Assembly: GCA_026702745.1 (NCBI GenBank)
Contig: JAPPBT010000102.1
Location: 1-64,000 of the forward strand
DNA: 64,000 nt
Direction: 5' to 3'
Source of the DNA: Gemmatimonadota bacterium
GTDB lineage: Bacteria; JAAXHH01
Shown: positions 46,825 to 58,443 of the stretch, in pieces
How the letters are laid out: each line of letters begins with the position of its first letter
Numbering within the stretch: the stretch's first letter is position 1
Position numbers and translations under genes: made by a program
The notes under the pieces: generated by a model
What the model was told of the DNA's origin: nothing
The model's database searches: none
What the model saw: the letters and a program-made list of their open reading frames with translations, nothing else

Positions 46825-46876
46825 GATTCTCTCACAACATAAGAGAATCCCTCATCGAACGGACTGAGGGATTCTC
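46825..46876 (-). promoter_or_regulatory. Competing hairpins in front of the cytochrome gene (attenuator-like)
   Basis: On the mRNA, segment B (46854-46842) can pair with segment A (46876-46865) as a perfect 12-bp stem with a 10-nt loop, or with segment C (46832-46825) as an 8-bp stem with a 9-nt loop. C ends right before the GGGG of the ribosome-binding site. The 3' side of the A:B stem is followed by TTATGTTGT. The region also could serve as terminator of the preceding PorV-like gene. Confidence 0.5.
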
Positions 46877-46929
46877 CTGGTGCTTCAAACGATAATGCTT
46901 ACATCCATCGGTACTTCCTGGCTTGATGT

Positions 46930-47913
46930 TTAGAAGCCCACGCCGACGGACACGCGATGCAGATCGTCCAGCAGTTCATACTGCGTATACGCGTAATCAA
47001 CGTTGAGACTCAATTCACCCTGGCTGAACCGGAGACCGGCACCAGCGGAAACGCCTTCGTCCTGGCCGCCACTGTAACCGGCTTTCCAGCCAACCCGCCC
47101 CGCGATGTAATCGTTCACCCACCACTCGATACCAAGATTGAGCACGGAATCGAACTCGCGAAGCTTCCAGAGTTCGGCGCTGGTCATGATGCTACCCACC
47201 GGCAGTTCGGTCGGTTCAATGGCGAAACCGATACGGAACGTCGTGGGCAACTGATCGCGAGCGCTCGACTCATCGATGAATTGCATGTCCGGACCGAAGT
47301 TCTGGAACGAGGCGCCAATACGGAAGTTACGGAAGTCCGTCGTATAGATGGTGCCCACGTCGACCGCAACCGCCGTGCTGGTCCGGTCATCGTCTCCGGC
47401 ACCGCTCGTGCCTTCCGACACGTACTTCAGCGATCCACCGACCGCGAACGAATCCGTCAGACGACGTGCGTAACTCGGACCGATGGCCAGGTCCGTCACG
47501 TTAAAGTTCTGGCCCTGGTTGGCGAATTGACCCGTCGGATCTCCAGAGGTGGTATAGGGTATGTCGCCCGAAAGCAACGAATGCACACTCACACCCACCG
47601 CCCCGTTATCGCCGAGATTCCACACGAGACCTGCGCTGAACACGGTCATTTCCGCAAAATACGGTGCGTAGGAAACGCCGACCGCACCCCTGCCCTCAAC
47701 GAACACCATGGTAGCCTGGTTCGTAAGGGCCGAGAAGGCGCCAAGGTCCGTATAGGACGTGGCGGAAGATGCAACACCCGCGACACGGGCGCTAGAATCC
47801 AGCGTCAGAAACTTCGTCGCGGCGGTTCCACCTTTGGAAACCTGAGCATGTACCGGCGCTGACAGTGCCAGCAGCAGTCCGGTGACCACGCCCCAGCGAA
47901 ACAATACTTTCAT
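46930..47913 (-). CDS. PorV/PorQ-like outer-membrane beta-barrel protein
   Basis: The gene encodes 327 residues. A signal peptide ends near VHAQ, followed by KGGTAATKFLTLDSSARVAGVASS and alternating barrel strands ending in VSVGVGF. This pattern fits the PorV/UPF0164 family, which shuttles cargo of type IX secretion. GGGAGG lies eight bases before ATG 47913. It lies just downstream of the large secreted protein with a sorting-like tail, which supports a cargo-partner relation. Confidence 0.8.
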   Translation of the reverse strand: MKVLFRWGVVTGLLLALSAPVHAQVSKGGTAATKFLTLDSSARVAGVASSATSYTDLGAFSALTNQATMVFVEGRGAVGVSYAPYFAEMTVFSAGLVWNLGDNGAVGVSVHSLLSGDIPYTTSGDPTGQFANQGQNFNVTDLAIGPSYARRLTDSFAVGGSLKYVSEGTSGAGDDDRTSTAVAVDVGTIYTTDFRNFRIGASFQNFGPDMQFIDESSARDQLPTTFRIGFAIEPTELPVGSIMTSAELWKLREFDSVLNLGIEWWVNDYIAGRVGWKAGYSGGQDEGVSAGAGLRFSQGELSLNVDYAYTQYELLDDLHRVSVGVGF

Positions 47914-47987
47914 TAGAAAACCTCCCTGAATCGGACCGCCCCGCGCCATGGCCGGTCATGGCCCATGGCGCAGGACGTAACCGCAGT

Positions 47988-50900
47988 TTACCGCCGGACG
48001 TAGAGTTTCAACGTTTTCGCGTAGTCCACGCCACCGATCTCGGCTTCTACCACGATAATATACAGACCGCTGGAAACAGGTACGTTGGAATCATTCTTCA
48101 GATCCCAGTCCGTCACACCACCGATCGTCGTGGTCTGGTCACCCGGCACGGAGAACTGCTTCACCTGCAGGCCGGCCGCATCGAAGATCGTGATGCGGGA
48201 CGGTACCGGAGCGTTGAAGAACTTGACGGTCTGAGACTTCGTCGCCAGATCCCACTGGGCCTGGAAGACAAAGGGGTTGGGTGCGACCGTCATCAGATTC
48301 TCAAACTCCGCCACACCGCCGACCACGTCGTTACGGACCACGGTTGTCGGGATGACGTCCTGTCCCGGAACCTGCGGACCCACCGTCAGACCCCGGTAGG
48401 GATACTGACCGTGCCAGCGTCCGTCCGTCCCGTTTGCGTTCATCGTGTAGAAACTCTCGAGGCCATTGATGGTACGGGTGATCACGCGCTGCGAAGAACC
48501 CTGATCTGCGACGTAGTTGTCGAAATCGTGCTGCTGCGCGCTTTCGGTATCCACCGAGGCTACGTAGTACCAGTAGCTGAACCCGATCAGCACGGAGCGA
48601 TCCTCGAACATATAACCGCTCTTGCCCACCAGTCGGGGATCGGTGGGAATACCGCCAACACTGGTAATCTGCGCATCACCGGATCCGATGGCATCCGGAT
48701 AGCGATCCGAGAAGCTGGTGGCGATGGCCGTCGTGGCGCCCAGTGCGTTGTTTGCTTCGACGATCTGCGCCGAACTGGGCTTGGTTTCGATGAAATCATC
48801 CTCGAAACCCGGCAGCCTGCTGCCAGCCGGATACGGGTTCGGATAGGAAACGGACTCCGGCGGATTCAGGCTGTTGGTCTGATTTCCGCCGCCGCCGCCG
48901 AATTCAGCGATCTGGACGTACGGACCGGAGAAGTTCGGCGCTGCGAAGCGCTTCACCAGGTCGTCAGCCACGAAGTCGTATACCCGGCCGATGTTATAAT
49001 CGGCACCGAGGGTCAGCCCTTCGTGGATGAACCGGGCGTAGGGATGGCCCTGCTTCACCGCGGCACTCGTCGGATCGGTTACGTCCGTGACCGGTGCAGC
49101 GCCTTCGCTCAGACCCAGGTTCGGCGGAATCACCGTACTGTTGTAACCGACTTCATGGGCCACCGTAGCGGTCGGGAACTGATCAATGAAACCGGAAGCA
49201 CGGTACACGCGGTACTTCGAGAAGTCCGCGCGGCCCAGGCCCGGATCCCTAGCCGTTTCCGCATTGTTGGCCCATGCCAGCGCGATCGTACCGTTGGCGG
49301 TCGGGAAGACCGACAGGGTAGGAGGCGGAGGCGGATGGAACAGCGCGCCGCTGGCTGCACCGCGACCGGGGTTGTGCGTCGCGGTCATGACTGCGCCGCC
49401 ACCGTCCCGCATGACGGAACCATCAGCGTTGTACATTGGGACAGTGCGGTCATTGGAGCCGTCCCAGTAGTACGTGTTGTTGGCCATGTTGTACTTCCGC
49501 TGCATCCACACGTCCATGGCACGGAGGTACACGTCGTAAGTGCCGTCCTTGCCGGCGCCGACGACATCAGCGTGCCAGATGGACAGATCCTCGCCGGGCG
49601 CCTTGGTGTAGGGGCCCCAGCCAAGGGCGTTCCGGATACAACCGGCGCCCGAGGTCTCTTCCTTCGTGTCGCTTCCGTTGTACGGATCGGGCACGATGCC
49701 CCGGAACACGCCGTCGAGATCGAAGAGCGTAAAGCTGTCATACTGACCAGGCTGCACACCATTGGCCACGCCGGGGTTGCCGGACTGGGTCAGGTTACGC
49801 GGGTCGCCCCACATCAGGCCCATGCCCGCGGCCGATCCACCCGGCTGCGTCTTGGCAGTCCAGGTGCTGATATCGGAGTTTCTATCAAGCGGAGAGCCAC
49901 TGGTAAAGAGATCCGGATGCGGTGAACTGCTTCCGCCCGGCACGTTGACTTTCTTGTTCTCGAGGTACTTGGTAAGGGAACCCTCGTACCAGCCGAAAAC
50001 GGTCCTGAGGTCGGCGATCCACCATTCGTGGGTATTGAACAGGCCGACGGAAGGCGCGTCATAGATATCCAGCGCCGCGACATTGTTCAGATCCCCGTAC
50101 ATATCATCGTCGCCGGAACCTTCCAGGACCAGCAGGGAGGCCTCGCCCACGTGCAGCGGATTGAAGTTACCGTTGGTCGTATTCCACACGTAGGAATCGA
50201 TCCCCGGATGGTTCGGATTGTCCTCGTCGAACATGGTAACCAGACCCGAATAGAAACGATCGCTGAAGGGCGCCTGGTTGTATCGACCCGAATTGATCAA
50301 TCCTTCCGGCACGGCGAGAGGCATCACACGACTGAACATGGCGGGCGGCTGCTTGTCGTCGCCGCCGGTTCCGCCGCCGATCGCCCCACCGGTCAGGAGT
50401 GGGTTGTTCGTCCAGGGAATATCAAAGTCGTAATTGAAGATGATCAGGAAGTTCTTGATCGTAACGCCTTGCTCTTCCAGCGTGCCGTCCTGATTCACAT
50501 CGACATCACCGTGCACGTGCAGCACGTGACGCAGCAGGATGAAATCATTCGTATGACCGTAGCCGTAGCTGAAGCTGTACGACTGACGCTGGACACGGAT
50601 GCCGGCATTCGTATTGAACGTCGTTTCCGTAATGAACGGCTCGCGGTAACCGCCAGGTCCCACGGTGCCACCAGCAAAACCCGGGCTCGTTGATCCACCC
50701 TGATCGGACCAGAAGCCCTGGGGCGCCTGCTCGCGCTGGTGAGGCGGTGCACGGTAAACGTTGGTGGTACCGATGAAATCGCCTTCAGCACGGCTGATGG
50801 GCATACCGGCCACGGCGTTGGGCTGATAGGCCGTAATCCCGAAGGCCGACGCCCACAGCGGCGCATCCAACCCGCCCGCGGGAAAGGTGTACGACGGGAA

Positions 50901-51179
50901 GCCCATCGTGGGACTCATGGAACGGCCCGATCCCCGCCAGCCTACGCCGGTGTAGGTATCGGTGATTTCCGAGTTCATGATGGCCATGTAGGTCTGGCCG
51001 CCAATATAGGCATCCTGTCTTTCGTCCAGGGCCAACTCGTTCGGGATCGGAGACCCCTGAGTCGCCGCGGATCTTGCCGGGGCGTCCGGCAACGCCGTGA
51101 GGTATTGAGCGACCCCCAGGGCAAGCGCCGTCGTAAACACGACCGCTCCGGCTGTTACATATCGACGCCATTTCTTCAA
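47988..51179 (-). CDS. Large secreted protein with C-terminal sorting-like domain
   Basis: The gene encodes 1063 residues. TTG 51179 is the start, with AAGGAGG six bases upstream; no ATG fits. The N-terminus KKWRRYVTAGAVVFTTALAL is a signal segment. A fibronectin-III-like region occurs near GTIALAWANNAETARDPG. The last roughly 90 residues (APNPFVFQAQWDL to LKLYVRR, with DAAGLQVKQF and SSGLYIIVVEAE) resemble type IX secretion sorting domains. No enzymatic motif is recognised in the central region. It lies between the TonB-dependent receptor and the PorV-like gene, and is probably exported to the cell surface. Confidence 0.75.
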   Translation of the reverse strand: MKKWRRYVTAGAVVFTTALALGVAQYLTALPDAPARSAATQGSPIPNELALDERQDAYIGGQTYMAIMNSEITDTYTGVGWRGSGRSMSPTMGFPSYTFPAGGLDAPLWASAFGITAYQPNAVAGMPISRAEGDFIGTTNVYRAPPHQREQAPQGFWSDQGGSTSPGFAGGTVGPGGYREPFITETTFNTNAGIRVQRQSYSFSYGYGHTNDFILLRHVLHVHGDVDVNQDGTLEEQGVTIKNFLIIFNYDFDIPWTNNPLLTGGAIGGGTGGDDKQPPAMFSRVMPLAVPEGLINSGRYNQAPFSDRFYSGLVTMFDEDNPNHPGIDSYVWNTTNGNFNPLHVGEASLLVLEGSGDDDMYGDLNNVAALDIYDAPSVGLFNTHEWWIADLRTVFGWYEGSLTKYLENKKVNVPGGSSSPHPDLFTSGSPLDRNSDISTWTAKTQPGGSAAGMGLMWGDPRNLTQSGNPGVANGVQPGQYDSFTLFDLDGVFRGIVPDPYNGSDTKEETSGAGCIRNALGWGPYTKAPGEDLSIWHADVVGAGKDGTYDVYLRAMDVWMQRKYNMANNTYYWDGSNDRTVPMYNADGSVMRDGGGAVMTATHNPGRGAASGALFHPPPPPTLSVFPTANGTIALAWANNAETARDPGLGRADFSKYRVYRASGFIDQFPTATVAHEVGYNSTVIPPNLGLSEGAAPVTDVTDPTSAAVKQGHPYARFIHEGLTLGADYNIGRVYDFVADDLVKRFAAPNFSGPYVQIAEFGGGGGNQTNSLNPPESVSYPNPYPAGSRLPGFEDDFIETKPSSAQIVEANNALGATTAIATSFSDRYPDAIGSGDAQITSVGGIPTDPRLVGKSGYMFEDRSVLIGFSYWYYVASVDTESAQQHDFDNYVADQGSSQRVITRTINGLESFYTMNANGTDGRWHGQYPYRGLTVGPQVPGQDVIPTTVVRNDVVGGVAEFENLMTVAPNPFVFQAQWDLATKSQTVKFFNAPVPSRITIFDAAGLQVKQFSVPGDQTTTIGGVTDWDLKNDSNVPVSSGLYIIVVEAEIGGVDYAKTLKLYVRR

Positions 51180-51268
51180 AATGAACCTCCTTATGCCGGC
51201 AACGTCTTGCGAACGTCGCCAACCTGGCGAGGAGACGCGCGGGAAATGCGCGTCTCCTCGCGTTGGAT

Positions 51269-54200
51269 TTACCAAGCTAAGTTGAGACCCACCCAGATAT
51301 CGCGTGGTCCGTTGGCCTGCGAGCCGATGCCACCTACCGGACCGCCTACGAGGCCTACAGGATCTCCACGACGGTGCCAACGATCGCCGGCTGCATTGGC
51401 AGCATTGCTGACGATGCTGTAGATATTCGTCCGGTCGAAGAGATTGTTAACCTGGGTGAACACGCCCAACCGTACCGCGCCGAGATCGAAAGACTTCTGG
51501 GCGTACAGGTCGGTCGTCCACGTCCAGGGCGAACGCTGCGAAGCAGCAAGCAGACCGAGCGGATCGATCGCTTGATCGCTGGACGTGCGGTACTGGTTGC
51601 CGCTCTGCGCCTTGGTCAGGAAGGAAGCGTTTATACCATAGGGCAGCTCGACCAGGAGGTTCGCAACGATCCGGTGACGACGATCGAAACTGGTGAACTC
51701 GCGTATGTAGGTATCCGGCGTCGGAGTTCCATCCACGAAGTCGGAGAATACGAGCACTGTCTCGCCGCCGCGCTCACGAACCGTTTGAGGCGTCGTCAGA
51801 TCGGACGTGAAAGCCAGGGTGTAGTTGGCCCGTACCGAGAACCGGTTGGCCATCTGGCGCCGCACCGACACCTCAAGTCCCCGTGTATCCTGGGCATGAG
51901 TCGGAAGCAGTATGGAAATCTCGCGCTGCGAACCGCCGATGAAAGCGACATCGGGCGCGAAGAGCCATACCAGCGGCAGGTTGTTCACGTCCCGGAAATA
52001 ACCCGTGACGTCCAGGTAGTACCCGGGATAGACCTCGGCCTGCAGACCCATCTCGTAGTTCGTGGACTTCTGGAACGGCAGATCCGGGTTTCCGTGGTTC
52101 CGCTCGAATGACGAGGTTTGAACCAGACCGGTGAACAGTCTTTCCAGCGACGGGCGCTGGTTGAAGATCCCGTACGAATAATGCAGCGCGGCGCGATCCG
52201 TGATCGGGTGAGAGATACCCAGGCGCGGTGCGAGACCCGTCTTCATCGACGGCTCGAGCGTGCGGTATTCGGGATCGTCATGCTCGGGATCGGGACCCGG
52301 ACGCGGACGGTACGGGTTGATCGCGTTGGCGTTGGCATCGAAGATGTCCAGACGCAGTCCCGCGTTCACCACGAGGCTACCGTACTCGATCCGGTCCTGC
52401 ATGTATGCGAAGTACTCGACCGGGTAAACGTGCGCCTGACGTCCAGCGAGGGGCAGGACGCTGGCCGTCGGATCCCGGTTGAGGTCGTTGAAGAGCGTCA
52501 CGGCGTTACCCCGGGCGGGACCCCGCGTGTTCTCTTCGTAATCGTTCATCGTAATGCCGAATCCGCCCTTGAGCTGATGATTCGAGGTCATCTGGCTCGT
52601 AATGGCGAAATTTATGTCGGTCTTGAACGGGCGTCGACTCGTGTAGTTACCGAAGTCGATCGAAGCGTAGGCCTCATCGCCGTACAGGATATAAGGCACC
52701 TGCGTACCGGCGCCCTGCTCAAGCGGCGAATAACCCACGGAGTGGATGAACGCATCGGTAAGGGCCGGCAGGGGCTCCTTGCCGTACTTGGGATTATAGC
52801 GTTCGTTGTACTCGCGCAGGTGGCTGAAGCGGATCTCGTAGAAGGTACGAGGGCTGAGCGTATGGGTAAACGCCAGGTTGAAGTGCAGCCGGCCGCCGTA
52901 ATCCTGGTTGAGACCTTCTTTATTGTACTTCCAGGCATAGTTCGAGGAGCCCGGATCGAAAATCCCGCCGACGCTGCCCGAACCACGATTGCCCTTCTTG
53001 CTGAAGAAACCCTGGTCTTCGATGAGTCCGGACATGGACAGCTTCATGGCGGTCTCTGGCCGGTAGGTCATCTTGACGAAGGTGTTCATCACGCGCGCGT
53101 AGTCATTGGGATTCCGTCCCCAACTCTCCGCGAACCGGCCCGATGCGAACCAGTTCAACTTGCTGCCCAGCGGACCGCCCATGCCGAAGTCGATCTGTAC
53201 CGGGCGCTTCTCCGTCCGGTTGTTCCGGGCGAACTGGTTGTACTTGTCCAGATGGAACGACCGGTCCACTGCGAAACTATTGGCCTGGGCTTCCGGCAAA
53301 CCGTCGGTCAGATAGGACCAGTTGATGGCCTCGACCTCCGGAATGACCCGGTCATAATCCCAATAATAGTTGTCGCGCTTGTAGATGGCGGACCAGCTGT
53401 CCGGCGCGCCGGTCATGTCCAACACGTCGAAGGGATCCTGCAGCCTGAGACCGTCGTCCGCGCGGGCCGGGTCGCTGTTGAAGGCGTTCGTCTTGTCGAT
53501 CGCGTCCTGGATGACCTTGCGCAGGTCCTCCTCGGACCAGGTCCCTGCCCGGTACGCGTCCACGATATCCATATCCGGCGGCTTGACCCAGTTGAGACCC
53601 TTCTGGCCCAGCGTGCGGTATTCGAAGTTACCGTTGTAGCTGGCGCCGCCTTCGCGGGTCACCACCGAGGTAATGCCGGCCAGTGCGTTCACGTATTCGG
53701 CGTTGAACGTACCCGTCTTGACCTCGAGTTCCTGGATCATGTAGGGGTTGACCGCAAACGCCTGTCTCGTATTCGTACGCTGCCCGGTTACCGTGGCCCC
53801 GTCGAGCGTGGTCTGCTGATCCTCCGCGCGACCGCCTCGGAGGTTACCGGCGAAACTTCCCGCAGTGGTCAGGACCACTTCGGAAATGCTGATCACCGGC
53901 ATCGAGTGGATTTCCTCGGCCTGCACGATGGTCCGGGTGGAGGTAAGGCTCTTCTCGACCAGATCCCGCGTCGCCACGACCTCGACCGCCTCCGCGGATT
54001 CGAGAATCGTGGATTCCAGCTCGAAGTTGAGCGTCGTGGTCAAGTCGGCATTCACCAACGTACCCACGGCCCTCACCGGGACGTAGCCGATGACGTTCAC
54101 CACCAGGTTGTAGTTGCCGGGCGGTACGTTCAGGATAAAGTACTCGCCCATGTCATTCGCCATCGCACCCAGAACCGTGCCCTCGACTTGGACACTGGCT

Positions 54201-54346
54201 GCCGGCAGCGGTTCCCGCGTCGCGCTGTCGACCACGACACCGGAAATCTTACCCAGCGACAACTGCGCCTGTGCATCCGTCGAGATGCTGAGCACTAACG
54301 CGAAAGCGAATGCGAAGCGCAAAGCTCGTGAAATTGTTATAGACAT
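51269..54346 (-). CDS. TonB-dependent receptor with carboxypeptidase-regulatory-like domain
   Basis: The gene encodes 1025 residues. A signal peptide ends at DAQAQ; a carboxypeptidase-regulatory-like domain (SGVVVDSATREPLPAASV, GEYFILNVPPGNYNL) precedes a plug with LRGGRAEDQQTTLDGATV and a long beta-barrel. It should be an outer-membrane importer or SusC/Cna-B-like receptor. GAGGAG lies eight bases before the ATG. It opens the minus-strand envelope cluster; the stop is 89 bases ahead of the next gene. Ligand unknown. Confidence 0.88.
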   Translation of the reverse strand: MSITISRALRFAFAFALVLSISTDAQAQLSLGKISGVVVDSATREPLPAASVQVEGTVLGAMANDMGEYFILNVPPGNYNLVVNVIGYVPVRAVGTLVNADLTTTLNFELESTILESAEAVEVVATRDLVEKSLTSTRTIVQAEEIHSMPVISISEVVLTTAGSFAGNLRGGRAEDQQTTLDGATVTGQRTNTRQAFAVNPYMIQELEVKTGTFNAEYVNALAGITSVVTREGGASYNGNFEYRTLGQKGLNWVKPPDMDIVDAYRAGTWSEEDLRKVIQDAIDKTNAFNSDPARADDGLRLQDPFDVLDMTGAPDSWSAIYKRDNYYWDYDRVIPEVEAINWSYLTDGLPEAQANSFAVDRSFHLDKYNQFARNNRTEKRPVQIDFGMGGPLGSKLNWFASGRFAESWGRNPNDYARVMNTFVKMTYRPETAMKLSMSGLIEDQGFFSKKGNRGSGSVGGIFDPGSSNYAWKYNKEGLNQDYGGRLHFNLAFTHTLSPRTFYEIRFSHLREYNERYNPKYGKEPLPALTDAFIHSVGYSPLEQGAGTQVPYILYGDEAYASIDFGNYTSRRPFKTDINFAITSQMTSNHQLKGGFGITMNDYEENTRGPARGNAVTLFNDLNRDPTASVLPLAGRQAHVYPVEYFAYMQDRIEYGSLVVNAGLRLDIFDANANAINPYRPRPGPDPEHDDPEYRTLEPSMKTGLAPRLGISHPITDRAALHYSYGIFNQRPSLERLFTGLVQTSSFERNHGNPDLPFQKSTNYEMGLQAEVYPGYYLDVTGYFRDVNNLPLVWLFAPDVAFIGGSQREISILLPTHAQDTRGLEVSVRRQMANRFSVRANYTLAFTSDLTTPQTVRERGGETVLVFSDFVDGTPTPDTYIREFTSFDRRHRIVANLLVELPYGINASFLTKAQSGNQYRTSSDQAIDPLGLLAASQRSPWTWTTDLYAQKSFDLGAVRLGVFTQVNNLFDRTNIYSIVSNAANAAGDRWHRRGDPVGLVGGPVGGIGSQANGPRDIWVGLNLAW

Positions 54347-55017
54347 CTAATTCACTCCTCGTTTAACAGAGCCCTTCTGATTATTGTCAGCTTGCCCCGG
54401 CCTGCTGACGGTATCGTAATGTTGCAGACTCGACTTCAAATTCCAACCGCACTTCTTTCGACACTCACCTCCCTCCAGCGATGGTATTGGGGCAATCGTA
54501 TATAAATAAGTAATCTGAATACCTTAAAATACTAGAAACGACATACATGACGGCCGCGTGCAAGGGCGTGAACACGCGACGAAACATCGATTTTGGATGT
54601 CAGGATTCCAAGTTCCTATTTAATGCAAACAACGTGCCAGATTTCGATTCGCCCGCCGGCGCGCACAACTCCCTGCCCGGAACCCATTGGGGCTCTAGGT
54701 GTAACAAGTCCATGTGCCGTATTCTGCCACCTGTAAGGGGTCGTTCCGGACAACACGAAACACGAAATAATTTTCATCCTTCGATACGGGCTGAAACGAA
54801 TTGCACAACACGGTCCGAATCCATTACGCTATCGTACTCATTGCAACCCCGCGACCGCCGTCATATCTTTCTTGACATTATGTACGGACGCGCATAAGGT
54901 GTTGCGCTGGTAATGGTTCGGCTATGTTTGGTTATTCGCTTGCAACGAGTAGTAAGTATATATCCGGTCCCATTCATAGTCAACATTATTATTTCATTTT
55001 GTTCAAAAAAACAGGCG
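54347..55017. other. Long divergent intergenic region with promoter elements
   Basis: This 671-bp gap separates the divergent receptor and threonine synthase-like genes and is more A/T-rich than its surroundings, with an AT patch at 54500-54545 (tataaataag-like) that could hold the receptor promoter. A 116-codon open frame at 54547-54897 has no motif or Shine-Dalgarno and is not called. No tRNA or riboswitch was recognised. Confidence 0.45.
54872..54900 (+). promoter_or_regulatory. Candidate sigma70-type promoter of the threonine synthase-like gene
   Basis: A perfect TTGACA (54872-54877) is followed after 17 bp by TAAGGT (54895-54900), a moderate -10 match. The leader would be about 110 nt to ATG 55018. 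Confidence 0.45.
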
Positions 55018-56366
<1,349 letters not shown>

Positions 56367-56370
<4 letters not shown>

Positions 56371-57887
56371 GAACGAAACCGATATTCGGCGCGGCCGCCT
56401 TTTCAGTCACTGCCGCCGGCATCCTGCTGCCGGTCCTGGCCCTGCTTGTGCTCGCCTGCGGCGGTCCCCTGCAGTTCCGCGGGGGGCCTTCCGGGCCGGA
56501 ACGCCGCCTGGCGGAGGACATAAGCCGGATCCTGGACCATCCGGACCTGGCGCCCATGACCGTTGGCGTGAAGGTCGTTTCGCCGGTCACGGGCCGGGTA
56601 CTCTTCGCGCGGCATTCCGACGGACTGTTCCACCCCGCGTCCAATACCAAGCTCTTCACCGCCCTGGGCGTCCTGCGGACCCTGGGCCCCGACTACCGCT
56701 ACCAGACGAGCGTCCTCGCGGACGGAGACGCCGCTGCCGGAAGCGACACGCTGAACACGTCGCTGTACCTGCTCGGCCGCGGGGACCCCATGCTGGAATC
56801 GGCGCACCTGGACAGCCTCGCCGGCCTTATCGCCGGGTCGTACGGCGCGCGGGTCATCGTGGGCGACATCGTCGTCGACGACGCCTACCTGGACCGGGTG
56901 CCCTACGGTGAAGGGTGGATGTGGGACGACGTGCAGTACAGTTACTCCGCCTCACTGAACGCGCTTTCGGTAAACGGAAACAGCGTGAAGATCGGCATTT
57001 CGCCCGGGGCCGCCGTCGGCGCGCCCGTAACGGTCCGGGTCGATCCGCCGACGACATCCGTTAATTTTGTAGTGGAAGCCCTGACGGCGGCAGCGGGGGA
57101 TACCGTGTCCGCCGAACCGCTCAGGATCGAGCGCGACTGGCCGTCGCGGTCCAACCGGATCACCATAACCGGCCGGGTCGCCAAGGACGCGGAAGAGCGG
57201 GAGTACTTCCGGTCTGTCGAAGCGCCCGATCTGTATGCGGGAAAACTGTTCCGGGACAGGCTGCAGGCCCGCGGCGTCCGCGTGACGGGACCGGTCCGAA
57301 AAGGCGTCACGCCGACCCGCGCCCGGACGGTGGCGACCTACCGTTCACCGCCGGTGACCGGGGCCCTGGCCCGTCTGCTCAAGTACAGCCACAACCTGAC
57401 GGCGGAACTGCTTATAAAGACCATGGGACGCCACACGACGGGCGAACCGGGCTCTTCCGCCGACGGGCTGGCCGCCCTCCGGCAGGTCCTGGCGGACTAC
57501 ATCGGCCTGGATCCCGAGGCCTACCGATTCGCGGACGGATCCGGGCTCTCGTGGTACAACTACGTATCGCCCGACCAGGTCGCGGCGTTGCTTACGGCGG
57601 CGTACCACGATCCCGAAATCGGCGACGAATTCAGGGAGGCACTGCCCGTCGCCGGAGTGGACGGAACCCTGGCGAACCGGATGAAGGACACGGAGGCCAT
57701 GGGCAATCTCAGGGCGAAGACCGGCACGCTGACCGGTGTGAGCTGCCTGAGTGGTTACGTCCATACCCGAGACGGCGAGCCCCTGGTCTTCTCGATCCTG
57801 GTGAACAACTTCGTCGGTCCGGCGTCTACGGCGCGCAGTGCACAGGATGCGATCGGCGTCCTGCTCGCGGAATTCAGCCGCAAGTGA
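56367..57887 (+). CDS. dacB: D-alanyl-D-alanine carboxypeptidase/endopeptidase, PBP4 family
   Basis: The gene encodes 506 residues of an S13-family low-molecular-weight penicillin-binding protein. The N-terminus has a hydrophobic segment ending in LVLAC (Cys31), so it may be a lipoprotein. Active-site motifs are Ser92-Asn-Thr-Lys95 (HPASNTKLF), Ser-His-Asn in LKYSHNLTAELL and KTG in LRAKTGTLTG. It trims or cuts peptidoglycan cross-links. The ATG overlaps the threonine synthase stop, suggesting coupled translation. Confidence 0.88.
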
Positions 57888-57934
57888 CCTCAAGTGAAAC
57901 GGCGCATGTAACGCTAACCGGGAAGGGACCTGCT

Positions 57935-58405
57935 ATGGCGAAGTCCAGGGATCCTCACATAGAAGGCAAGGTCAACCGGGCGCACTACTCGAGCAAGACG
58001 GAACTGTCGGCGCGCCTTTTCGCCGTGCTGGACCTGACCGAGGAGGACCGGGGACTGAACCTGATCCTCCAGCTTTCCCGGGCGGTGCGGCGGGGCGATG
58101 TCCTGGAACTCATCTGCACCGACGAAGAAGGCGTCGGACCGGGTTCGAACGTGGACCGGACCGCCTACATCGGATTCGCGGAAGTTTCGGAAGCGGGACT
58201 GCTGCTCTGCGGGGACACGGTCTCTGTCCGGGAGGAAGAGATCGGGACGATAACAGGTTTCGACGAGACGCACCTGCCCAACCACCTGAACGTCGTCATC
58301 CGATCGAATCGTCTCGCCACGGGCCGGGAGATGGAACTGACCCTGGACGAACTGGTCACCTTCTCCGGGATATGCGCCGACCCGGACCGGGGCATCGGGT
58401 TCTGA
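57935..58405 (+). CDS. Conserved small protein of unknown function
   Basis: The gene encodes 156 residues with AAGGGA about eight bases before the ATG. It begins HIEGKVNRAHYSSKTELSAR and is rich in charged residues, with no membrane segment and no motif I recognise. It sits 47 bp after dacB and converges on rsgA across a repeat-rich gap. It looks like a compact cytoplasmic beta-rich domain. I cannot assign a family. Confidence 0.6.
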   Translation: MAKSRDPHIEGKVNRAHYSSKTELSARLFAVLDLTEEDRGLNLILQLSRAVRRGDVLELICTDEEGVGPGSNVDRTAYIGFAEVSEAGLLLCGDTVSVREEEIGTITGFDETHLPNHLNVVIRSNRLATGREMELTLDELVTFSGICADPDRGIGF

Positions 58406-58443
58406 TTACCACCTTGCCGTCCACCGTCCGGTCAGCCGACCTG

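Noticed and set aside
52118-54298. Open frame of 726 codons on the plus strand
   Set aside because: It is antisense to the TonB-dependent receptor and has no recognisable motif.
54547-54897. 116-codon open frame in the receptor/threonine synthase gap
   Set aside because: No Shine-Dalgarno, no hydrophobic or domain pattern, and it overlaps the likely promoter of the next gene.
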